A stretch of 64,000 bases of DNA, from assembly GCA_964398785.1 (NCBI GenBank), contig CAYNNQ010000009.1, positions 1-64,000 of the forward strand. The letters run 5' to 3'. This document shows positions 50,626 through 59,371 of this stretch, one piece after another. Each line of letters starts with the position of its first letter. Positions within the stretch are counted from its first letter, which is position 1. Origin of the DNA: CAYNNQ01 sp964398785 (GTDB lineage: Bacteria; Desulfobacterota; Desulfovibrionia; Desulfovibrionales; Desulfonatronovibrionaceae). Both the position numbers and the translations under genes were made by a program. The notes beneath the pieces were generated by a model, which did no database searches, was not told the DNA's origin, and worked only from the letters and a program-made list of their open reading frames with translations.

Positions 50626-52065
50626 ATGTCAAATTTTTCAGAATACCGCGGGGATTTGGAATATTTCTGCCTGGGATGCGGCAGCGTGTTTCCGGTGCAT
50701 GAACTCCATTACACCTGTCCGGAGTGTAGCAATGTCTTCTTGTTGCGGGATAAGAATTTTTCCGAGTTGAAGGCAACTGCCGGAGATGAATGGAGGGCAC
50801 TATTTGATGCCCGTATGTGCAGCAAAGACCCCAAAACAAGAGGGATATTTCGCTTTTACGAGCTGATTGCGCCGATGCTGGAAAAAGAAGACATGATCTA
50901 TTTGGGGGAAGCGGATACCCCTATAATTCCCGCCTCGGATTCCTTGAGCGAGGAAATAGGGAGAGATCTCGCCTTTAAGAATGATGGCCAGAACCCGAGC
51001 GCTTCCTTTAAGGATCGGGGAATGGCCTGCGCATTCAGCTATTTGCATAAATTGGTTCGGGAAAACGGTTGGGAGCAGGTGCTGACTGTCTGCGCTTCTA
51101 CCGGGGACACTTCTGCTTCGGCGGCATTGTATGGCGCTTATTCCGGCGATGCTATAAAAACGGTGGTTTTACTCCCGCAGGGTAAGGTTACTCCGCAGCA
51201 AATGGCCCAACCTTTGGGCAGCGGGGCTTTGGTCTTGGAAGTGGGCGGGGTGTTTGATGATTGCATGAAAGTGGTCGAGTACCTGGCGGACAATTACCGC
51301 GTTGCTTTGCTTAATTCCAAGAATGCCTGGAGGATTCTGGGGCAGGAGAGCTATGCGTATGAAATAGCCCAGTGGTATGACTGGGATGTTTCGGGTAAGG
51401 CCGTATTCGTTCCCATTGGCAACGCCGGGAATATCACGGCTGTTATGCGGGGCTTTTTGAAGATGTATGAGCTGAATATAATCGATACTCTCCCGCGTAT
51501 TGTCGGGGTGCAGACTGCCCACGCCGATCCGGTGTACAGATATTATGAAAAGGCAAAGGAAAAGCGGGAATATTCTCCGGTTAAAGTGGAACCCAGCGTA
51601 GCCCAGGCGGCCATGATAGGTAATCCGGTTTCTTTTCCCCGGGTACGGGCGCTGGCAGAAGACTACGAAAATATTGCCGGTGAAGGGGCTTTTCGTGTGG
51701 TGCAGGTTACGGAACAGGAGATTATCGAGAGTATGCTCCAGGCCAATAGGCACGGCCATATTGCCTGTACCCAGGGAGGGGAATGCTTGGCCGGCCTGAA
51801 AAAAGCCCATGGCTCGGGTGTACTGAATGCCGGTGAAAAGGCAGTCCTGGATTCCACCGCGCATATGCTAAAGTTTATTGGTTTCCAGGAAATGTATTTC
51901 CAGGATAGTTTTCCGGCGGATTATGACATTGTTCCCCGCGGAGAAAATATAAATCTACCCCGGACGCTGATAGAGGAATCCGAGCGCAAGGGGCTGAGCG
52001 ACAGTGATTATTCCCGAAAAGCTGGGAATCGGGTGGTGCGAATGCTTGGTCTGGACTCCCGCTGA
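50626..52065 (+). CDS. thrC: Threonine synthase
   Basis: A 479-residue PLP enzyme that turns O-phosphohomoserine into threonine. An N-terminal zinc-ribbon-like part (CLGCGSVFP, TCPECSNVF) leads into the PLP domain, with the lysine in NPSASFKDRGM and the phosphate-binding loop STGDTSASAA. The start at 50626 has AAGGAGGTG upstream. The longer 487-residue reading begins inside ubiA. The gap to lpxI (52066-52354) is non-coding; besides a small gggg/cccc hairpin at 52165-52180, nothing is clear. Confidence 0.96.
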   Translation: MSNFSEYRGDLEYFCLGCGSVFPVHELHYTCPECSNVFLLRDKNFSELKATAGDEWRALFDARMCSKDPKTRGIFRFYELIAPMLEKEDMIYLGEADTPIIPASDSLSEEIGRDLAFKNDGQNPSASFKDRGMACAFSYLHKLVRENGWEQVLTVCASTGDTSASAALYGAYSGDAIKTVVLLPQGKVTPQQMAQPLGSGALVLEVGGVFDDCMKVVEYLADNYRVALLNSKNAWRILGQESYAYEIAQWYDWDVSGKAVFVPIGNAGNITAVMRGFLKMYELNIIDTLPRIVGVQTAHADPVYRYYEKAKEKREYSPVKVEPSVAQAAMIGNPVSFPRVRALAEDYENIAGEGAFRVVQVTEQEIIESMLQANRHGHIACTQGGECLAGLKKAHGSGVLNAGEKAVLDSTAHMLKFIGFQEMYFQDSFPADYDIVPRGENINLPRTLIEESERKGLSDSDYSRKAGNRVVRMLGLDSR

Positions 52066-52164
52066 GCATTGAATACCAATGAAGGGTGTGGATTTTTATG
52101 TTTCCTTAGCCGTATCCTTTTTGATGCCAAACTACCGGCGCGGTTTTTTCTAGGCCCCGCCAAT

Positions 52165-52183
52165 GGGGGAAGTTTCCCCCTTT
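52165..52183. terminator. Small GC hairpin between thrC and lpxI
   Basis: ggggga (52165-52170) pairs with tccccc (52175-52180) and is followed by ttt on the plus strand. It is a weak terminator candidate between converging genes. Confidence 0.35.
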
Positions 52184-52354
52184 GGCACCCAAATTCCTAT
52201 TTGTAAGCTGGGTTGGGACTTAATATTAAAGACCAAGAAAACTCGCGGGCCTTTCGTTAAAAGCATGCAAAAAAATCAGGCTAGGGGCGTCCACTGCTAA
52301 CGTAACGTCAGGCAACCGATTGCTGCTGGTTTTAGCGGCTTGCGAATGCCAGCT

Positions 52355-53170
52355 TCATAGCCCCGGCAGTCCCACAAGGCATATGCCGTGGTCTTCAGCG
52401 AAGCTGATACTCTTTTCCAATTCAAAGAAGATGCAAGTTTTCGAGCAAAAGGCCAGGCAGGTTGCCTTTGCCCGGGCCATGGTGCGGATGGTTTCCTCCC
52501 CGAGTGCGGGCTGATCGAAACGCAGGTCCTGTCCGGGCTTGGCTCCTTTTATTATTGTCCCTCCCCTGCCCCGGGTGAGTTCTCCGGCGCGGGCAATGGT
52601 AGAGTTTGTCCCTTCCATGGCCTCTACGGCCACGGTCATTTGTTCGTGCACCGCAACGCATTGCCCAATATCCAATTTTCCTGTGGAGCGTAGGATGTCC
52701 CTGCCGTAATCCATATCTTTCTTTTCCAGTTTGTTTGGACTGCGCGAGGTCAGGGTACCTTGAGGTGCCTTTAGACCGGGGAGTAGATTGAGACAGGAAT
52801 CCACGAGAAAACCCTCTTCTTCCAGTTCCCCGCCAACAGCACGCAACAGGGCATCGTCTCCTCTTCTCCCGAGGCTGAAAATAAGCTTGGCCGCACGGAC
52901 ATCAGGGCGTAAATCGAGGGCCCGGGGCTTATTTATTGTTCCGGCGAATATTATTTTTTCCGCTCCGTGCTTGTGAAAAAAGTTTATAAGCTTGGACAGC
53001 TGCCCCAGCTTGAGCCATTTGAAAACACTACATTTTTTTTCCAAGGCGGGGTCTGTGTCCGAGGGGAAACCTGTCCCGATGATCTCTGTATCCGCTTTGG
53101 CTGCACTTTCGGCAATAAGGAGAGGGAGTCGTCCTCCCCCGGCCACTAGGCCAATCCTGGTCTCATTCAT
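52355..53170 (-). CDS. lpxI: UDP-2,3-diacylglucosamine pyrophosphatase LpxI
   Basis: A 271-residue LpxI (DUF1009). It hydrolyses UDP-2,3-diacylglucosamine in lipid A synthesis, in place of LpxH. Family stretches: GLVAGGGRLPLLIAESA at the start, AGTINKPRALDLRPD, GRRGDDALLRAV, and MEGTNSTIARAGEL in the C-terminal domain. The start at 53170 overlaps the lpxA stop by 8 bases. It is the last gene of the outer-membrane operon. Confidence 0.94.
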   Translation of the reverse strand: MNETRIGLVAGGGRLPLLIAESAAKADTEIIGTGFPSDTDPALEKKCSVFKWLKLGQLSKLINFFHKHGAEKIIFAGTINKPRALDLRPDVRAAKLIFSLGRRGDDALLRAVGGELEEEGFLVDSCLNLLPGLKAPQGTLTSRSPNKLEKKDMDYGRDILRSTGKLDIGQCVAVHEQMTVAVEAMEGTNSTIARAGELTRGRGGTIIKGAKPGQDLRFDQPALGEETIRTMARAKATCLAFCSKTCIFFELEKSISFAEDHGICLVGLPGL

Positions 53171-53969
53171 TTTTGCCGGTGGTTGGAGAGACTGTCCCGC
53201 GGGCACTGCTGTTTCGCAAAAAATCCAAGAGACGGTTTACATGCGGATTTTGCCCTATATCATTTTCCTCAATTTCCGCGAAGGCTTCATCTCTTGTCTT
53301 TCCGGAGTACCAGATAAGGCGTAAGCTTTTTTTTAAAGCGGAGATATCCGCTTTGGAAAATTTATGCCGTCTGAGGCCGACCAGATTCAAGCCCTCCAGC
53401 TTGGCCCGCTCACCGGCCACAAGCATAAACGGCGGTACGTCCTGGGCTACGCCGCTCATGCCCCCGACGAAAGCCATCTCACCTATGTTTACGAACTGGT
53501 GAACTGCGGAAAGACCGCCCACCATGGCATGGTCGCCAATTTGGACATGTCCGGCCAGTGTAGAGCAATTGGCCATGATTACATGGTCTTGCAGCCGACA
53601 GTCGTGGGCTACATGGGAATAGGCCATTAAAAGGCAGTTGTCCCCTATACAGGTCCTCCCGCCGCCTTCCTCCGTACCTCTGTTGATGGTGCAGTACTCG
53701 CGTATGCAGTTTCCCGTCCCGATAAGAAGAGAGCTTTTCTCCCCCTGGAACTTGAGGTCCTGGGGGATTTCCCCTATACAGGCATAGGAGAAGACATGGT
53801 TCTCGGCTCCCAATACTGTATAGGGCTTTACCTGGGCAAAGGCGTCTATCCGGGAGTTGTCCCCGATACTGGTGTCTTCGTGGATTATGGCATATGGGCC
53901 GATAACTACGTCTTCGCCCAACCGGGCCGAAGGATCGACTATTGCGCTTGGATGGATATCGGTTCCCAT
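53163..53969 (-). CDS. lpxA: UDP-N-acetylglucosamine acyltransferase
   Basis: The first enzyme of lipid A synthesis, 268 residues. The left-handed beta-helix of hexapeptide repeats (IGPYAIIHEDTSIGDNSRI) is followed by LMAYSHVAHDCRLQDHVIMAN, which carries the catalytic histidine, and VGGLSAVHQFVNIG. The C-terminal helical domain has LNLVGLRRHKFSKADI. It starts two bases after the fabZ stop. Confidence 0.98.
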   Translation of the reverse strand: MGTDIHPSAIVDPSARLGEDVVIGPYAIIHEDTSIGDNSRIDAFAQVKPYTVLGAENHVFSYACIGEIPQDLKFQGEKSSLLIGTGNCIREYCTINRGTEEGGGRTCIGDNCLLMAYSHVAHDCRLQDHVIMANCSTLAGHVQIGDHAMVGGLSAVHQFVNIGEMAFVGGMSGVAQDVPPFMLVAGERAKLEGLNLVGLRRHKFSKADISALKKSLRLIWYSGKTRDEAFAEIEENDIGQNPHVNRLLDFLRNSSARGTVSPTTGKNE

Positions 53970-53971
53970 GG

Positions 53972-54433
53972 CTAGTCCTCACGGTCCACAATGGCGGCGC
54001 TCAAAATGCCCTGGGCTACTACTTTTCCGTCCACCCTAGCCTCGGAGCGCATTTTCCACAAATCCAGCTTGTGCCTCTCGTAGGCCACAAACAGATTCAT
54101 TTGATCCCCCGGGAAAACTGAGTGCCGGAAACGGACTTTTTCCAGGCCGGTGAACAGGAATATCTTGTTATCCATCTTTTCCGGGATGCTCTTGCCAACG
54201 AGCAGTCCTCCGGCCTGAGCCAGGGATTCCAGGATGAGCACACCGGGCATTACCGGATAGGCAGGGAAATGTCCCTGAAAATGAGGCTCATTTATAGTCA
54301 CCCCTTTTATTGCCTTGATGTATTCGAAAGGCTGGAATTCCAGGACCCGGTCCACCAGCAGGAAAGGATACCTGTGTGGCAACAGATCCAAGATGTCTCG
54401 GCTGACCATCTCGCCTTGTTCGGGTTTGTCCAT
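53972..54433 (-). CDS. fabZ: 3-hydroxyacyl-ACP dehydratase
   Basis: A 153-residue hot-dog fold enzyme that dehydrates 3-hydroxyacyl-ACP in fatty-acid synthesis. The signature HFQGHFPAYPVMPGVLILESLAQ contains the catalytic His and Glu. It competes with LpxA for hydroxyacyl-ACP, which explains its place between lpxD and lpxA. The ATG at 54433, one base after the lpxD stop and with GGAG nine bases upstream, is chosen over 54451. Confidence 0.97.
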   Translation of the reverse strand: MDKPEQGEMVSRDILDLLPHRYPFLLVDRVLEFQPFEYIKAIKGVTINEPHFQGHFPAYPVMPGVLILESLAQAGGLLVGKSIPEKMDNKIFLFTGLEKVRFRHSVFPGDQMNLFVAYERHKLDLWKMRSEARVDGKVVAQGILSAAIVDRED

Positions 54434-54434
54434 T

Positions 54435-55466
54435 TTATTTATCTCCGGCATTCAATTTATTTTGCAAGTCTTTTATTTCCTTGTCCATTCTCTTCATGTC
54501 CTTGAGCATGTCTGGTAATTTGCTTAAGGCTACTGAGTTTCTCAAAAACTGAGAATGATCCACAGCTGGGATGCCTCCCACGTCAGTACCCGGTGCGAGA
54601 GACTTGTTGATGCCGGACTTGGCCGCAACCCGGCACCCGTCGCCAATGCTCAAGTGTCCGGCTATTCCCACCTGGCCGGCCAAAATTACTTGGTTTCCGA
54701 TCCGAGTGCTGCCGGCAATGCCCACCTGGGCAACCAGTATACAGTTTTCCCCAATACGCACATTGTGTCCAATCTGTACCAAGTTGTCTATTTTGGTACC
54801 CCGGCCGATCACGGTTTCCCCAAGGGCCGCCCGGTCAACCGTGCAGTTGGCTCCTATTTCCACCCCGTCTTCTATGCGTACACCTCCGACTTGGGGGAAT
54901 TTTTCCATCCCGGCCTCGTTCTGGGCGAATCCGAATCCGTCGCTGCCTATTACCGTCCCGGCGTGTATGGTAACATTGTCCCCGAGTACCGAATTGGCCA
55001 TTATACTTACCCCGGGGTAGAGGGTACAATTGCGGCCAATCCGGCAGTTCTCCCCTATGTATACCGAGGGGAAAACAGCGGAGTGAGTACCTATGCTTGA
55101 TCCGGGGCCTATACACGCCTGGGGGTAAACAACAGCCTGGGCATCCACCTCGGCTTCGGGGTGGATGAAGGCCTCTTCGCTTTTCCCGGAATGAAAGCCC
55201 TGGGGCGAGTCGAACAGCTGGACAGCCCGGGCAAAGTCCAGGTAAGGGGTTGGGCTTAAGACAAAGCTTTGTTCTCCCCTGGCGTTTTCCGGGAAGGTGA
55301 TCACCGCGCCGGCCTTGGTGTTGGCCAATTGTTCCGTGTATTTGGGATTGGCCAAAAAGGACAGATCAGCGGGGCCGGCATCCTCTAAAGTGGCCACGCC
55401 GGATATTTCCGTATCCCCGCCCCGCATTTCCAGGCCCAATTGTGATGCAATTTCCGAGAGGAGCAT
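54435..55466 (-). CDS. lpxD: UDP-3-O-acylglucosamine N-acyltransferase
   Basis: The third lipid A enzyme, 343 residues. The N-terminal uridine-binding domain (SEIASQLGLEMRGGD) precedes the beta-helix, with IGSDGFGFAQNEAGMEKFPQVG and the catalytic IGHNVRIGENCILVAQVGIAGS. The C-terminal helix is coiled coil (LKDMKRMDKEIKDLQNKL). The ATG at 55466 overlaps the ompH stop by one base (TGATG). A GTG at 55496 is an unlikely alternative. Confidence 0.97.
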   Translation of the reverse strand: MLLSEIASQLGLEMRGGDTEISGVATLEDAGPADLSFLANPKYTEQLANTKAGAVITFPENARGEQSFVLSPTPYLDFARAVQLFDSPQGFHSGKSEEAFIHPEAEVDAQAVVYPQACIGPGSSIGTHSAVFPSVYIGENCRIGRNCTLYPGVSIMANSVLGDNVTIHAGTVIGSDGFGFAQNEAGMEKFPQVGGVRIEDGVEIGANCTVDRAALGETVIGRGTKIDNLVQIGHNVRIGENCILVAQVGIAGSTRIGNQVILAGQVGIAGHLSIGDGCRVAAKSGINKSLAPGTDVGGIPAVDHSQFLRNSVALSKLPDMLKDMKRMDKEIKDLQNKLNAGDK

Positions 55467-55996
55467 CAGTCCTGGCCTTGTTTTTTGGAGCGCCACGCCT
55501 TGTTCAGCTTAACCATGATTTTGTCCGTGATATCCAGGGCATCCTTGGAATACAGCAATCCGCTTTTCTGGGAGTCCAAAATTACGGAGTAATCGTGTTT
55601 TTTACCGTATTTCTCAACTATTTTTTGTAGCATTTCCAGTATAGGTTTGCTTAGGTTCTTTTCTTCCTTTTTTATCCTGCGCTGGTAATTACGGGCTTCA
55701 TCCCGCAAATCCCGGATTTTGCGTTTAAGCTCAATCTCCTTGTCCTTTTTGGCCTCCTGGCTCAGGACCATTTTCTGTTTTTGCATGTCTTCGCGCAGTT
55801 TTTGGATCTCTTTTTTCCTTTTTGTCAGTTTTTCCTTTACGGATTTGAACTGATTCTGCAATTCGCTCATGGCCTGCTGGGCCGGTTCCGAGGAAGTCAT
55901 TATCTTTTCTAGGTTGATCACCCCGATTTTTTCCCCGGCCAAGGCTGGGGAGGCTAACAATACCAACATTAAAACGGCAAAGGCTATTTTTTTCAT
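55466..55996 (-). CDS. ompH: OmpH/Skp-family periplasmic chaperone
   Basis: A 176-residue exported chaperone for unfolded outer-membrane proteins. A signal peptide (1-20, ending ALA) is followed by GEKIGVINLEKIM and two long coiled-coil arms. It lies directly after bamA, which uses the clients it delivers. The start-stop overlap with lpxD suggests translational coupling. Confidence 0.93.
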   Translation of the reverse strand: MKKIAFAVLMLVLLASPALAGEKIGVINLEKIMTSSEPAQQAMSELQNQFKSVKEKLTKRKKEIQKLREDMQKQKMVLSQEAKKDKEIELKRKIRDLRDEARNYQRRIKKEEKNLSKPILEMLQKIVEKYGKKHDYSVILDSQKSGLLYSKDALDITDKIMVKLNKAWRSKKQGQD

Positions 55997-56019
55997 AAAT
56001 GCTCCTTTTTTATTCGGTT

Positions 56020-58701
56020 TTAGTAGAATTGTCCTACACTGAATTCGAACTTGCGGGGTTTTTCCCCATCCAGTTCATCAAGGGCAAAACCGTATTCCAT
56101 GCGCAGCGGCCCCAGCGGCGAATACCAGCGAATACCAGCACCTACGCTTTTGTACAGATCAAGACTCGGGGTCTCATCGTCATCCCAGGCGTCCCCGGCG
56201 TCGAAAAACAGGACACCGAGAATGCCCATGTTTTTTTGCAGGGGGAAAAGGTATTCGAAGTTGGTGAAGAACTCTTTGTTCCCTCCCTTGTAGTCACCGT
56301 TATCATACTTGGGCGCGATTTCATTCCCGGGATACCCTCGCACGCTGTTCATACCGCCTAAATGGAAACGCTCGAAGGTTGGGATGTTTTCGTCCGTGTT
56401 CTTGGCTAGATATCCAGCCTTGGCGTGCCAGTGGAATACAGTATCCCAGAAGAGGGGGTGGTAGTAGCTGGTGTCGTACAGGGTTTTTATGAAGTTGTCG
56501 TCACCTCCGAGAAGTCCGCCGGAGTACTCCACGGACAAAGTGTTTTCGCTGCCCTTGGTGGGATTGATCCGCTTGTTCGTGGTGTCCCGGGAAATAGAGG
56601 TGTAGGCCGCACTAGCCCAGTTCTCTCCTTCCATGTCCTTGATCTCTTCATCCGCACCATCGTCGATGTTGGAGATGGTATATTGTTCCAGCTTATAGTT
56701 CCAGCGCAGCTTGGTGTATTCGCCCAAGGGGTAGGCAAAGTTCGCTTTGCCCCCTATGGATTCCTTATCGTATTCGAAATGTTCTCGGGTTTTCCAGTAG
56801 AGGCTGCCCCCCGCCCCAAGCTTGGTATTGTACACGTGCGGATTCCAGAAATAAAGGTCGTAATTGGTGCTCCTGCTGCTGAATGTACCCTTTAAGCCTA
56901 TATTATAGGACTTGCCGAAAAGGTTGCGTTCCTTGACCTGAGCGGTGAAAAACATCTTATCCAGAGAGGAGTATCCAACTCCAGCCGAAAGCATGCCGGT
57001 GGATTTCTCCTTGAGCTCGACCTTGAGGTCCATTTCATTCTTGCGGTTGGTGCGTACAGTTTTGATATCCACTGATTCAAAGTAATCCAGCTTGGTAAGC
57101 CTTTCCTTGGACCTTTGCATCTTTTTCCCGCTGTAGAGCTGTCCGTCGGTTAGACGCATTTCGCGCAGGATGACGTTGTCCCTTGTCTTGGTGTTCCCGG
57201 TCACAATTACTCTGCGTATGTACACCCGCGCCCCTTTGGACAAGCGATAGGTGACGTCTAATTTTTTCTCTTTTTTGTTTTTGTCAGTTTCCGAGTCCGC
57301 TTCTGCATAGGCATAGCCAAAGTCGCTGTAGTAATCGCTTAGTGTCTGAAGATCGTTACGCATGACCGATTGATCGAAGTAGTCCCCTTCCTCGGCCATA
57401 TTGTCCAGCTTGGTCTTTTTCAAGAGTTTCTTCCGGGAGAAGATCACGTCACCGGCAAAGCTTACCTTGCCTATCTTATACCTCTTCCCTTCCTCGATAT
57501 TGAAAGTTATATATATCCCGTCCTTTTTGTATTTGACTTCCGGCTTTCCCACACGGGCATCCACGAACCCGCGGTTGGCGTAATAGGCCTCGATAAAGGC
57601 CGCGTCCCTTTCCAAATGGTCCTGCTTGAGTACCCCGCTGCCGGTTATCCAGGAAAATAACCCCCTTTCGGAAAGGGCCAGTTCATCCTTTATATCCTCT
57701 GGGTCTAGTTTTTTGGCTCCTTTTAATTTGATTCCCTCGATGTACAGCTTGTCCCCTTCCTTTATGTTTATGTTCAGGCGGGCCTGGCCGACATCGTTTT
57801 TTTCCACCTTATAGTCTACCTGGACGTTGTAATATCCTTCCTTGTGATACAATTCCCGGATCTTTTTTAGATCCTCGGAGATTATTTTCTGATTGAGTAC
57901 TGAGCCGGAGTCGGTGCTCATCGCTTCCAGGATATCATCTTTATCCAGTTCTTCCGCTCCGTTAATGCTGATGGCTTCTATGATCGGCTTTTCCTGGACT
58001 TCAATAGTTATTTTTTTTCCTTCCGGGGTGTCTTGTACCCGGAACTCGATATCCTTGAAATAGCCCAGTTTATAGAGTCTTTTGAGTTCCTCGTTTATTT
58101 TTTGGGGATTGTACATGTCCCCTTTGCGGATTTTGAGGCGCATGAGCACAACATCCTTGTCCAGGATTTCGTTCCCGGTCACCTCGATTTCTGCTATGCG
58201 CTCCTTTTGCATTAATTCGTTGTTTATTTTCTGGGTCAGTTCCTTTACCGCGGGTAGGATATTTATGGTCCCTTCCTTGACCACAAACAAAGCTTTAGGA
58301 GGTTTCAGGCCAAAGGCTTCCACTAGGCGGGCATCTATGCTTATGGTTTTGCCCACTTTGCTCAGACTACCGTATACGGCATACTGTGCCCCGGCGAGCA
58401 GGGAGAGATCCTTGACCGAGGACAGTTCCAGGGTCTTAATGTCCTGATCCTTGATCTCCTTATTTGTTTTCTCTTGGGAAATGACTTGGAAACCGGATTC
58501 CCGCAGCTGTTCGCGCAAAAGATTGGGCAGGGACTTGTTCAAATATTGCAAGTCCTGGCCAGCATTTACCTCGAAAGGTAGAACAATTAACTTGGGTTGC
58601 TTCGTATTTTCAGCTGCCTGAGCTGTATTTTGGGGAAGGGCCAACGCCGAGAAAAGAAAGAAAATGCACAAAATTTTGATCAAGTGATTAATCGAGCGCA
58701 T
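56020..58701 (-). CDS. bamA: Outer-membrane protein assembly factor BamA with an extra N-terminal domain
   Basis: An 893-residue Omp85 protein that inserts beta-barrels into the outer membrane. A signal peptide (about 1-29) is followed by an additional domain (about 36-165; PKLIVLPFEVNAG and GAQYAVYGSLSKVG) resembling the FlgO/TolB-like N-terminal fold. Then come about five POTRA domains (from EIEVTGNEILDKDVVLMRL) and the C-terminal barrel with the conserved SVRGYPG and the terminal GQFY signature. It is about 80 residues longer than E. coli BamA. The ATG at 58701 has GGAG six bases upstream; its start overlaps the lolD end by 14 bases. Confidence 0.96.
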   Translation of the reverse strand: MRSINHLIKILCIFFLFSALALPQNTAQAAENTKQPKLIVLPFEVNAGQDLQYLNKSLPNLLREQLRESGFQVISQEKTNKEIKDQDIKTLELSSVKDLSLLAGAQYAVYGSLSKVGKTISIDARLVEAFGLKPPKALFVVKEGTINILPAVKELTQKINNELMQKERIAEIEVTGNEILDKDVVLMRLKIRKGDMYNPQKINEELKRLYKLGYFKDIEFRVQDTPEGKKITIEVQEKPIIEAISINGAEELDKDDILEAMSTDSGSVLNQKIISEDLKKIRELYHKEGYYNVQVDYKVEKNDVGQARLNINIKEGDKLYIEGIKLKGAKKLDPEDIKDELALSERGLFSWITGSGVLKQDHLERDAAFIEAYYANRGFVDARVGKPEVKYKKDGIYITFNIEEGKRYKIGKVSFAGDVIFSRKKLLKKTKLDNMAEEGDYFDQSVMRNDLQTLSDYYSDFGYAYAEADSETDKNKKEKKLDVTYRLSKGARVYIRRVIVTGNTKTRDNVILREMRLTDGQLYSGKKMQRSKERLTKLDYFESVDIKTVRTNRKNEMDLKVELKEKSTGMLSAGVGYSSLDKMFFTAQVKERNLFGKSYNIGLKGTFSSRSTNYDLYFWNPHVYNTKLGAGGSLYWKTREHFEYDKESIGGKANFAYPLGEYTKLRWNYKLEQYTISNIDDGADEEIKDMEGENWASAAYTSISRDTTNKRINPTKGSENTLSVEYSGGLLGGDDNFIKTLYDTSYYHPLFWDTVFHWHAKAGYLAKNTDENIPTFERFHLGGMNSVRGYPGNEIAPKYDNGDYKGGNKEFFTNFEYLFPLQKNMGILGVLFFDAGDAWDDDETPSLDLYKSVGAGIRWYSPLGPLRMEYGFALDELDGEKPRKFEFSVGQFY

Positions 58702-59371
58702 GTAGTTCTCCAAGATGGATTTCGTATCTAGACTGCATGGAAGCAGCCAGTTCGTGGTTGTGCGTTACCAGGACGAGGGTTGTCTTAAGCGTCTCGTTCA
58801 GTTCCAGTAATAAATCGGCAATTCCCTTCCCGGTCTTTTCATCCAGATTGCCCGTGGGCTCATCCGCCAAAATCACCCGGGGCTCCATTAGGATGGCCCT
58901 GGCGATGGCCACCCGTTGCCTTTCGCCTCCGGATAGGGTGGTTACTGCATGATCGGAGCGTTCTTTCAGGCCCACTTTCTCCAGGGCCCGGTAGGCTTTG
59001 TCCTGGGCCTTTCTAGGAGAAAGTCCGGAAATTATCGCCGGCATACCGGCATTTTCCAAGGCGTTGAATTCGGGCAAAAGGTGATGGAACTGGAAAACAA
59101 ATCCGATTTCTTTTTCTCTTATGGAAGCCAGTTGATCCGGGTTGAGCGCGGAAAGTTCCTTACCGGAAAAATTCGCTTCTCCCCAGGAAGGTTTGTCCAA
59201 ACCGCCCATTATATGTAAAAGGGTACTTTTCCCAGAGCCGGAAGCCCCGTGAATGGCGATTGTTTCCCCAGAGCGAATGTGCATATCAATTTTGTGCAAA
59301 ATTGTCAGTTCCTGGTTTGCCGTGACAAATTTACGGCCGATTCCGCGCAGATTATAGACTGGGTTATTCAT
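58688..59371 (-). CDS. lolD: Lipoprotein-releasing ABC ATPase
   Basis: A 227-residue ATPase that drives release of lipoproteins to LolA. Walker A is GASGSGKST, the Q loop is at FVFQFHHLLPEFNALENAGMP, the signature is LSGGERQRVAIARAI, and Walker B is VILADEPTGNLD. The length and the HLLPEF motif fit LolD rather than MacB. Its start overlaps the lolC stop by 8 bases. A single permease gene precedes it. Confidence 0.96.
   Translation of the reverse strand: MNNPVYNLRGIGRKFVTANQELTILHKIDMHIRSGETIAIHGASGSGKSTLLHIMGGLDKPSWGEANFSGKELSALNPDQLASIREKEIGFVFQFHHLLPEFNALENAGMPAIISGLSPRKAQDKAYRALEKVGLKERSDHAVTTLSGGERQRVAIARAILMEPRVILADEPTGNLDEKTGKGIADLLLELNETLKTTLVLVTHNHELAASMQSRYEIHLGELHALD

Noticed and set aside
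54555..55100. Open frames antisense to lpxD
   Set aside because: The repetitive codons of the hexapeptide repeats of LpxD create open frames in the other strand.
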